Below are positions 57,517-64,000 of a stretch of 64,000 bases of DNA, piece after piece. Position 1 is the stretch's first letter; each line of letters opens with the position of its first letter. Source of the stretch: Prevotella pectinovora (GTDB taxonomy: Bacteria > Bacteroidota > Bacteroidia > Bacteroidales > Bacteroidaceae). The position numbers and the translations under genes are program-made. The notes under the pieces were generated by a model. The model saw only the letters and a program-made list of their open reading frames with translations. It had not been told where the DNA came from and searched no databases. The DNA is taken from positions 62,001 to 126,000 of the forward strand of contig NZ_JXQI01000026.1 in the NCBI RefSeq assembly GCF_000834015.1, given 5' to 3'.

Positions 57517-58722
57517 TCAATCATCTTCTGCCCGGCCCGGATATTGCTCCAGTGCCTTGCGTAATAATATCAATGCTTTTCTCAGGTCCTCCTTGTTGAG
57601 CACGTAAGCTATTCTCACTTGGTTTCTGCCGGCTCCGGGTGTGGTGTAGAATCCGCTTGCAGGAGCCATCATCACGGTTTCGTTCTCGTAGCTGAACTCC
57701 TCCAGACACCAGCGGCAGAATTTCTCGCTGTCGTCCACGGGCAGTTTCGCCACAGTATAGAATGCTCCCATCGGTATCGGAGAATACACTCCCGGTATTC
57801 TATTCAGTCCGTCGATAAGGCATTTCCTCCTTTCCACGTATTCGTCGTAGACGTCGCGGCTGTATTCCTCCGGCGCGTCGAGCGAGGCTTCTGCCGCTAT
57901 CTGTCCTATCAGCGGCGGAGAGAGGCGCGCCTGACAGAATTTCATCACAGCCTTTCTCACCTCCTTGTTTTTCGTTATCAGCGCTCCTATCCTGATGCCA
58001 CACTCGCTGTATCTCTTGCTCACGGAGTCTATCAGCACCACATTCTGCTCTATGCCCTCCAGATGGCAGGCGCTGATGTATGGCGACCCTGTGTAGATAT
58101 ATTCTCTGTACACCTCGTCGGAGAAGAGATAGAGGTCGTGTTTCTTCACCATGTCTCTGATCTGGTTCATTTCGCGGCGTGTGTATAGATAGCCTGTGGG
58201 GTTGTTGGGGTTGCAGATCAGTATTGCCCTTGTCTTGGGGTTTATGAGCTCTTCGAATTTCTCCACTTTCGGCAGGCAGAACCCTTCTTCTATTGTGGTG
58301 GTTATGGTTCTGATTTTGGCTCCTGCCGATATTGCGAACGCCATGTAATTGGCATAAGCCGGTTCTGGCACTATTATCTCGTCGCCTGGGTTCAGACACG
58401 ACATGAAGGCGAACAGCACGGCTTCGCTTCCTCCGCAGGTCACTATTATGTCGTCTGCCGTCACGCTGATGCCGTATTTCCTGTAGTAGCCCACGAGTTT
58501 CTCCCTGTAGCTTCGGTAGCCCTGCGAGGGCGAGTATTCCAGTATCTTCCTGTCCACGTGTTTTATCGCGTCGATTGCCACTTGCGGTGTAGGCAGGTCT
58601 GGCTGTCCGATGTTCAGGTGGTATACTTTGATTCCTCTTTTTTTTGCGTCTGCTGCCAGGGGCGCCAGCTTTCTGATTGGCGACTCAGGCATTTCCAGTC
58701 CGCGTTCTGATATTTGTGGCAT
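57517..58722 (-). CDS. Class I/II aminotransferase (aspartate-type)
   Basis: PLP-dependent transaminase, 401 residues. NIGQPDLPTP near 37, NPNNPTG at 171-177, Asp202 in SDEVYREYIY and Lys236 in DSVSKRYSECGIRIG bind PLP, and Arg in GRNQVRIAYV binds the substrate carboxylate. Aspartate is the default substrate for the subfamily, but it could equally serve aromatic or alanine-type reactions. The gene precedes the LolC/E permease on the same strand. Confidence 0.9.
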   Translation of the reverse strand: MPQISERGLEMPESPIRKLAPLAADAKKRGIKVYHLNIGQPDLPTPQVAIDAIKHVDRKILEYSPSQGYRSYREKLVGYYRKYGISVTADDIIVTCGGSEAVLFAFMSCLNPGDEIIVPEPAYANYMAFAISAGAKIRTITTTIEEGFCLPKVEKFEELINPKTRAILICNPNNPTGYLYTRREMNQIRDMVKKHDLYLFSDEVYREYIYTGSPYISACHLEGIEQNVVLIDSVSKRYSECGIRIGALITKNKEVRKAVMKFCQARLSPPLIGQIAAEASLDAPEEYSRDVYDEYVERRKCLIDGLNRIPGVYSPIPMGAFYTVAKLPVDDSEKFCRWCLEEFSYENETVMMAPASGFYTTPGAGRNQVRIAYVLNKEDLRKALILLRKALEQYPGRAEDD

Positions 58723-58864
58723 TTGTTGTATTGTTTTGTTCTATTGTTCTTTATCGTATTGTGTCTGTGTGGGTATAGCTTCCCGGTTGGAGGCGTTCAC
58801 CGGGACATTCCGGTTGAGGTGAGTTCCACATGGCTTCTTGTTTGAAGAAGTACTACAAGACTCC

Positions 58865-61171
58865 TTAGTTGAAGAAGTTCCACGAGAGTCCGAATCTCAG
58901 CACCCTCTTGTTGATGGGGTAGTGTGGTGTGAGGAAGGCGTTTCCGTCAGTTGCGTTCACGTGGCTCATCATTATGAAGAAGCGAGTCTGCTTCAGGTGC
59001 ATGTTGGCATAAACGTTCACGATGGGGTAGGAGCCTGTCTTCACGTTCTGCTCTCCGTTGTCCTGAATGGTGAATTGTCCGAGTGCCGGACTGTAGTCTG
59101 GTGCGAAATATTTGGTGAAATATCTCATGTCAGCTCCGAGGTCCACCTTCAACACCTTCGCTATCTTGAATCTCAGATATAGGTTGGTGTAGAGGTTTAG
59201 CTCCGGCACGGGCAGCACGTTCTGGTTGCTCGACTTCTGGTAGGTCACGTTGTTCTCCCAGAACACGGGTCCGAACCTGAAGTTCTGGTCGAGCTGCAAG
59301 GTGAGCAGCGTTATGTTTCCTGCGTGCTGCAGCGGCTCCACGGTGTTTCCCGTGCGTCCGTAGCCTTCGGTTATCGTGTATCGCTGTGCGAAATACGTGT
59401 AGTTCTTGATGTCGCTGAACGCCACTCTGAGCCTTGTCTTTGTGCGGCTGAAGGTGAGCACACCCTCGAGGTTGGCCCTCGTTTCCTTGTCAAGCGTCTT
59501 GTCCCACCACAGGTGTCTTGAGTGATAGTGCCTGTAGTAGAACGTGGGCACAAGTCTTTCCATTCCTGCCTTGGCGTCGATTCTTAGCGTGTCGCCCAGT
59601 AGCGGCAGCCTCAGGTCGGTCTGTCCGTTGAGCTTGAGTTGTCCTGCGTCTGTTCCTGTGAGCGTTGCCTCAGCCGTGGCGTTGAAGCGGAAGCTGCCAT
59701 GTGTCTTGTTCATCTGCGCCCCTATGCTCAGGTTGTGCTCGTTGTATGAGTCGGTGCCCATTGTGGGTGCGGGGAGCGAGAAATGGCGCAGTTCCGAGGT
59801 GGCGAATATCTTGAGTCCTGCCTTTGCCCATTTGTTGAATCCCTCGAGCATTGCAATCGCCAGGGTGTTCTTCAGCGAGTAGTGGCGCGTCTTGTCGTAG
59901 ATGGAGTCGCCGCCCAGTCTGAGGTCCATGTCATAGGTGTCGGCATAGAAGTCTGTTGGTGTCTGGTAAGCCTGGTAAATCCTCCTGTAGTTGTCGAAGC
60001 TGAGTGTGTGGATGAAGCTCGTTACAGGCACGTATTCATCTTTCATCCATTGCTCCTCCTGCCGCCTCTTAGCCTCCAGAGCTGCCAGACTGTCGGCTGC
60101 CGCCTTCCCGTCCACGGTGATTCTGTCAGCCGCCGGGTTGCCTTTTTTCTCCTCGTAGGGCTCGTCGCCTGCTATGGTGGAGTTTTCGGGGCGTCCGAAT
60201 GTCTTGTCGTCATTGCTCCTGCCTTGTGAGAGTCTGCCGTCCTTAGCTCCGTTGTTTTCCCTTTCTTCGTTTTCCTTCTTCGATTCGATGGCGAATTTCC
60301 TTGCCTGAATCTCGCTTTCGGTCATTTTCACCTTGCGGCTGAAGCCCACGTTGTAGCGGTGGGAGAAGAAGATGTGCTGGTTGTCGTTTCTGTTCCAGTT
60401 CTGCTCGAGCACGGTCGGTATCTCGTTCTCGCTGAAGTCGTCGTCGAACATCTCCGGATGGGTTATATAGCGGTCGTCTGTGATTCCTCCGTTTTCCGTC
60501 ACTTTCTGGTGGTTGAGCGAGAAGAGCAGGTGTGCGTTGTATCTCTCTCCGAGGTATGAGGCATACATGGAGTAGTTGAAGTGTGAGGTACTCTGGTTCT
60601 GGTAGTAGCCGCGGCCGTATATATAGTCGAACTTAAAGCCTGCCCCGAAGTCTTTTCCGGCATTCACGGCAAAGAGAGCCTTGAGGTGATCTTCTCCGTT
60701 CGACCTGTCGCCGCACTCGTTGTAGCTGATGTTTGTGATGGGGGATAGGGTGTTGGTGAAGAGGAACTGGCCCACGGGCTTGTTGAAGAAGCTGTAAGGC
60801 TGTGTGAAGAGGAACTGTCCTGCCGTTGGGTTGTCTATGAAGATACGGTTGTAGCGGGGGGCTCCCAGGTTGCCCGTGGTGTTGTATTCGCCACGGAGTC
60901 CTGAGGTGAAGATGGTGTTCATGAACATGTGTGAGGCGGTGTCGGGCGTGCAGGAAGTCCTGTCGCCGAATCTCTCGTCCACGGTCCACACGCTCAGTCC
61001 CTTGGGCACTATCTTGTCCTTCACTTTCGTCGAGTCCTTCCTTCCTCCGAAGTTGTATGCCGGGTCGTCCGTGGCGTTGTCGTTGTCAGTTATCCTGTGC
61101 AGATCTTGCGCCTGTGCCGTCAGGAAGGCGCACGAGAGCAGAAGTGCGGGGAGTATTCTTTTCAATTTCAT
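58865..61171 (-). CDS. Putative porin (Porin_10 family)
   Basis: 768-residue outer membrane barrel starting at the ATG at 61171 with a signal peptide ending TAQAQ. Strands of alternating polarity occupy the C-terminal 500 residues, ending in GLSWNFFN (a C-terminal Phe-Asn suits BAM targeting). Near 310-400 there is a long charged, low-complexity, lysine- and glutamate-rich insert. This belongs to the Porin_10 family of Bacteroidetes. Its start codon overlaps the stop of the small upstream gene (ATGA), which points to coupled translation. Transport substrate unknown. Confidence 0.85.
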   Translation of the reverse strand: MKLKRILPALLLSCAFLTAQAQDLHRITDNDNATDDPAYNFGGRKDSTKVKDKIVPKGLSVWTVDERFGDRTSCTPDTASHMFMNTIFTSGLRGEYNTTGNLGAPRYNRIFIDNPTAGQFLFTQPYSFFNKPVGQFLFTNTLSPITNISYNECGDRSNGEDHLKALFAVNAGKDFGAGFKFDYIYGRGYYQNQSTSHFNYSMYASYLGERYNAHLLFSLNHQKVTENGGITDDRYITHPEMFDDDFSENEIPTVLEQNWNRNDNQHIFFSHRYNVGFSRKVKMTESEIQARKFAIESKKENEERENNGAKDGRLSQGRSNDDKTFGRPENSTIAGDEPYEEKKGNPAADRITVDGKAAADSLAALEAKRRQEEQWMKDEYVPVTSFIHTLSFDNYRRIYQAYQTPTDFYADTYDMDLRLGGDSIYDKTRHYSLKNTLAIAMLEGFNKWAKAGLKIFATSELRHFSLPAPTMGTDSYNEHNLSIGAQMNKTHGSFRFNATAEATLTGTDAGQLKLNGQTDLRLPLLGDTLRIDAKAGMERLVPTFYYRHYHSRHLWWDKTLDKETRANLEGVLTFSRTKTRLRVAFSDIKNYTYFAQRYTITEGYGRTGNTVEPLQHAGNITLLTLQLDQNFRFGPVFWENNVTYQKSSNQNVLPVPELNLYTNLYLRFKIAKVLKVDLGADMRYFTKYFAPDYSPALGQFTIQDNGEQNVKTGSYPIVNVYANMHLKQTRFFIMMSHVNATDGNAFLTPHYPINKRVLRFGLSWNFFN

Positions 61172-61419
61172 TTCACCAGTCTGATTACGCATTCACACAT
61201 TTTGAAGGCCATGGCTCCGAGTACGATCACGATTCCAATCTCTTCGTTCTTGAAGAAATAGCAGAGCATTCCGACCACTGCCCCTATGATGAAAATTATG
61301 TTGAGGATGTTTCTGAGCATGAAGAACTTGCCCCTGCCTTGGGCTCTTCTGTGCCTTCTGGTGGGGAATCCGTTGCCGGTTTCGTTGTTGATTTCGTTGT
61401 TGACTATATTATTGTCCAT
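61168..61419 (-). CDS. Small two-helix membrane protein coupled to the porin
   Basis: 83 residues from the ATG at 61419, with a basic N-terminus (PTRRHRRAQGRGKFF) and two hydrophobic helices (about 35-53 and 60-76). An open frame starting at 61611 contains the promoter and a long tail without family character; an ATG at 61467 is also possible. The stop overlaps the start of the Porin_10 gene. No function is known to me. Conservation beside porins would be worth knowing. Confidence 0.65.
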   Translation of the reverse strand: MDNNIVNNEINNETGNGFPTRRHRRAQGRGKFFMLRNILNIIFIIGAVVGMLCYFFKNEEIGIVIVLGAMAFKMCECVIRLVK

Positions 61420-61580
61420 ATTGCTTATTGGAATATGTTTGAAATGTTGTTTGTATGCCTGAGCCATCGAGATTGCCTGTCTTCCTGTATTCCTATGGCA
61501 TACAGGGCTTTGGAGGTGTTGTGGGATGACAAGTGCAGCCTCGTGGCGCCGGTCTGCTTTCTGCAGCTCTTTATATAATG

Positions 61581-61612
61581 CAAAGATAAGCATAATTTTT
61601 GAGAAAAACAAA
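61581..61612 (-). promoter_or_regulatory. Promoter for the membrane protein-porin pair
   Basis: Minus-strand TTTG (61612-61609), a 20-bp spacer and TATCTTTG (61588-61581): a full consensus. Start of transcription about 61574, giving a leader of about 155 nt before 61419. Confidence 0.65.
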
Positions 61613-61631
61613 TATATTCCCCGTCGGTTAG

Positions 61632-62459
61632 TTAATTCTTGTTTAGCATGACTTGTAGGGGCGTCTGCTGTTGTTGTTCATATAAAAAGAGGTGTTTTGT
61701 GGCCAGCCAATCTGTTGTTTGCATTCTCTGTCCCGCCGTTTTGCGCTTCTGTTCCGCCGCTTTCTGCTTCCGTTTCGCCTCGTATGCCGCCATCAGCCTT
61801 TCGTATTCCATTTTCTTTCCCTCATATTCCCGTCGCATCTCGTCTTTCAGCGGTTTGGCGAGCTGTCGGCAGAAGTTCAGGTCGCCCTTTGACGAACCTG
61901 CATTGGCAAAGAGAATGTTGTATAACGGAGCATACACTTTCCTGCCGTCGTATAGTCCGTAAACTCCCGAGGGCATGTCCGGCGTTCCGCTTGCCGCTCC
62001 GATGATCCCCGAAACGATGTTCAGCGTTCCGATTATCATCTTGTCGCGGCTCACCACGTCGTCGTGTAGCTGCATGATTCTCTTGAGTATGGGAGGGAGG
62101 TCTTCCGTATCCAACTTGTCGGAGAATGTATAGCCGTTGGAAAAGTTTTTACAAGAAAGTCCCAAAAGTCCCAAAGTACCAAAGTTCCAATGGAGTATGG
62201 TACTTTTGTCTAAGTCGTTATATATCAATATATTATCTTTTTTATTACATTTTATATTGTTCTTATGGTACTTTGGTACTTTGGTACTTTTGGTACTTTC
62301 TTCCTCTCTTTTCCCTCTTTCCCTTGCCATCTCCTTGAGGTCAACATTTGCCAGATCTCTTGCCATCTGGAAGAAAGTGGCGATAGTGATTCCTCCCTTG
62401 TTTCCTTTCATGCAGTTGTCGTAGCTCTGTGTTCCGGATATTCTTCCGGATTGAAAATT
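61632..62459 (-). pseudogene. Truncated DUF3987-type gene (VirE-linked primase/helicase remnant)
   Basis: The reading frame runs from 62459 to 61632 (an ATG occurs at 62411). It encodes GTQSYDNCMKGNKGG and ITIATFFQMARDL (the end of a VirE_N-type domain), then a linker, then YGLYDGRKVYAPLYNILFANAGSSKGDL and ERLMAAYEAKRKQKA, which resemble the start of a DUF3987 domain. Full proteins of this type have several hundred more residues with an ATPase-like core; those are missing, as is the N-terminus, which ends at a TAA codon (62460-62462). These genes belong to mobile or accessory DNA in Bacteroidetes. Probably a decayed remnant. Confidence 0.65.
62157..62300. repeat. GTAC-rich microrepeats forming a long inverted repeat
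   Basis: CCAAAGTACCAAAGT (62171-62185) is the exact complement of ACTTTGGTACTTTGG (62270-62284). GGTACTTT repeats four times (62267-62300). An 84-nt AT-rich loop lies between. On the minus strand the repeats encode STKSTKVPKYH in the linker of the DUF3987 remnant. Confidence 0.7.
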
Positions 62460-62473
62460 TTACCACTAAATAG

Positions 62474-62574
62474 GAACCGCCGTATGCGGAACCGCATGTG
62501 CGGTGGTGTGAAAGGCCGGTAAACACGAGAGTAGGAGATAAACACCTATGATAAGTGTTTACCTCCTACTCGAT
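62474..62574 (+). mobile_element. Orphan group II intron domain V and VI (3' fragment)
   Basis: Domain V: 5' arm ACCGCCGTATGCGG (62476-62489) pairs with CCGCAT-GT-GCGGTGGT (62492-62507). This leaves the diagnostic 2-nt GT bulge (62498-62499), a CGC triad (62478-62480) with the G-U wobble at 62479/62504, and a GAAC loop. Domain VI: GAGTAGGAGATAAACAC (62530-62546 region) pairs with GTGTTTACCTCCTACTC (62555-62571), ending CGAT. There is no reverse transcriptase or 5' intron domain in the window, so this is a 3' fragment. It reads on the plus strand, opposite the DUF3987 remnant. Confidence 0.75.
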
Positions 62575-62651
62575 TGGGTCTTCTCTTTCTGTGCCGTTGT
62601 ATCCGGAACTTGTCAGATGGGTGTAACCTCTTCTCTCACAAGCCCGTTTTG

Positions 62652-63929
62652 TCAGAACGAATACGTGAATCCTATTGATGCATATTCTTTCAGCTGCCAG
62701 TATCCGTGGTCTTTGTCGCGCTTGGCGCCGTCGTCAAAACGGGGATAGACGAAGACGTTTGAGGATATGTATTTGTTGAACTGGAACATCAGCGTGTTTT
62801 CCCATTCCAGTTCGGCTCGCTTGTAGGTGGTGTAGCCGTAGAGGCGGGTCTTCCACTTGACGTTCGGCGCGAAAGCCCATGTGAGGTCTATCGTGCATTC
62901 CGAACCGAAGTCGTTGAGCGTGTGGTCTCCCTCTTTCAGTCCGTAGCGTGTGGCGAGCGCCTTGCGTCCCACGTAGCGGAAGTTGTATGCCAGCGGAGCC
63001 ATCTGTATGGTTCCGGTGAGGCGTTTGTTGAGCCACACCACGTTGTAGTCCATACCGACAGACACGTTGACGTTGAGAGGCGAGAGGATGTCGGAATATA
63101 CCGTGGCGTCGTTGCTCTTGAATCCGCGTGCGAACTGTGTGTAGGCGATGAGCTGCAGTGAGTAATACCATTTCTTGGATGCCTGCAATCCGAGTCGTCC
63201 GGTGTAGCGTATGAGGTCTTCCGAGGTCTTGAAGCTGTGGAGAGTGTCGCCGCGCGATGTCTGGAAGCCCAGTTTCATCTCCAGCTTGTTGTCAAACTTC
63301 ACTTTCTGCTTGTTGTTGTAGTTGGCCTGCATTATTGCGCTTGCCACCATGGAGTAGTTGCTCTCGCCGCCCTTATACCAGTTTGACGACACGTAGTTCT
63401 GGAGCATCTGCAGGTAGTATTCGCCCTGATACTTCCAGAAGTTCGGTTTCTTCACGATTATCTCCAGCGGAAGGTCTAAGCCGGCGTTGTCTATCACGTC
63501 GTCGTCGGCTCTGCTCACGAGCATCTCCTTTTTTCTTATTGGAGTCTTCATCTCCTCGTGTATCTCGCCCATGCGCCTGAGCGAGCGTTCACTCTTTGTG
63601 ACCAACCGGGGCTTGTTAAGGTAGACGTTCATCAGCGCCATGTCGATAGCCATGTCGCGGTCGTCAACGGGGGTGCTGCCGAGATAGTCGCCCGCCACGG
63701 AATGATAGAATGTTGTGGGGGAGAAGAGGCGGAAGAGACGTCCGTCGGCTTCTGTGCAGCTGTCGGGGGCGGCATATATCCTCTCCCTGGCCGAGAGCAG
63801 CGAGTCGGCGTAGCTTTTCACTATAAGGGTGTCTTTCGCCTTGCTCTTTCTCGTCTTGAAGGGGTGTTGGGCAGAAGCTCCCACACAGGTGGCGAGGAAG
63901 AGAAGGAGAATGATGTGTCTGATATTCAT
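62652..63929 (-). CDS. DUF3078 outer membrane protein
   Basis: 425 residues with a signal peptide (LLLFLATCVGASAQ). The N-terminal 150 residues are charged; the rest is a beta-rich barrel with NFWKYQGEYYLQMLQNYVSSNWYKGGESNY, a hallmark of DUF3078, then alternating strands ending LKEYASIGFTYSF (aromatic C-terminus suited to BAM). Function unknown. Its 3' end faces the group II intron fragment. An upstream gene ends at 63972, 42 bp away. Confidence 0.82.
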   Translation of the reverse strand: MNIRHIILLLFLATCVGASAQHPFKTRKSKAKDTLIVKSYADSLLSARERIYAAPDSCTEADGRLFRLFSPTTFYHSVAGDYLGSTPVDDRDMAIDMALMNVYLNKPRLVTKSERSLRRMGEIHEEMKTPIRKKEMLVSRADDDVIDNAGLDLPLEIIVKKPNFWKYQGEYYLQMLQNYVSSNWYKGGESNYSMVASAIMQANYNNKQKVKFDNKLEMKLGFQTSRGDTLHSFKTSEDLIRYTGRLGLQASKKWYYSLQLIAYTQFARGFKSNDATVYSDILSPLNVNVSVGMDYNVVWLNKRLTGTIQMAPLAYNFRYVGRKALATRYGLKEGDHTLNDFGSECTIDLTWAFAPNVKWKTRLYGYTTYKRAELEWENTLMFQFNKYISSNVFVYPRFDDGAKRDKDHGYWQLKEYASIGFTYSF

Positions 63930-63971
63930 AAAAAAGTAATCGTATGCTTGCGTTTGCTCTTTCGGAGGGGG

Positions 63972-64000
63972 TTATTTCGCTCCGTCGGTGGTCATGTTGC
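63972..64000 (-). CDS. 3' end of an upstream gene (partial)
   Basis: Only the last nine codons are visible (..NMTTDGAK then TAA). Too short to identify. Inferred from an open frame with a stop on the same strand, 42 bp before the DUF3078 start. Confidence 0.3.

Noticed and set aside
62341-62526. 61-codon minus-strand frame spanning the intron fragment
   Set aside because: It runs out of frame with the DUF3987 remnant and through the structured domain V-VI DNA; most likely noise.

Overview
The window is a chromosomal segment of a Bacteroidales bacterium, most likely a Prevotella-type member of Prevotellaceae. The evidence is the gene families (fused FeoAB, GT3 glycogen synthase, Porin_10, DUF3078, DUF4301, DUF4421, Lnb/DUF4105, a serine palmitoyltransferase, an 80-residue AtpC, an F-ATPase operon beginning with atpD) and repeated TAnnTTTG promoter -7 elements, several with a TTTG-like box 19-21 bp upstream. 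Nearly all of the window is housekeeping and envelope DNA. I see no rRNA, tRNA, prophage, CRISPR array or intact transposon.

Layout. 0-4 kb: lon and tgt on the minus strand, divergent from trmN6. 4.8-6.3 kb: manC, convergent with feoAB, with a gap that holds a duplicated inverted-repeat element and a terminator. 6.3-13 kb: feoAB, an orphan ABC ATPase and secA, all minus. 13.1-15.8 kb: an overlapping minus-strand pair, a PafA-like protein whose active site is lost and an Lnb-type lipoprotein N-acyltransferase. 15.8-22 kb: an envelope operon on the plus strand (coaX, FadL-like barrel, lptC, CorC/GldE-like protein, PpiD-like foldase). 22.2-28.2 kb: a DUF4301 gene, then the glycogen operon glgA-glgP (minus). 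28.3-31.3 kb: anaerobic ribonucleotide reductase nrdD-nrdG (minus), with an unusual leader holding three 43-bp-spaced hairpin repeats. 31.6-35.7 kb: a membrane protein and a plus-strand operon of oxidoreductase, DUF4421 and DUF1460. 35.8-38.3 kb: nhaD and pfkA. 38.5-46 kb: the complete F-type ATP synthase operon atpD-C-(atpI-like)-B-E-F-H-A-G with its promoter and terminator. 46-48.5 kb: a lipid kinase divergent from serine palmitoyltransferase, a likely sphingolipid pair. 48.7-52.8 kb: ABC-F ATPase and M13 peptidase. 53-64 kb: a long minus-strand run of envelope genes (DUF3078, 83-residue membrane protein plus Porin_10, aminotransferase, LolC/E-type permease, PD40 protein, nucleoside phosphorylase, mltG), interrupted at 61.6-62.6 kb by a DUF3987 gene remnant and a group II intron 3' fragment.

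Most notable: (i) the PafA-family protein has lost essentially every metal ligand and the nucleophile but keeps the fold motifs, and overlaps the Lnb gene; (ii) an orphan group II intron domain V-VI lies at 62.47-62.57 kb with no reverse transcriptase, and domain-VI-like remnants lie at 23.88 kb and 52.86 kb; (iii) the nrdD leader carries an array of inverted repeats whose half-sites resemble DnaA boxes; (iv) two related stem-loop elements flank the manC/feoAB terminator. Start codons were often moved downstream of the longest open frame because a promoter -7 element lies inside the longer version, or because a signal peptide begins at the internal start. Family assignments rest on recalled motifs, not on a database search.
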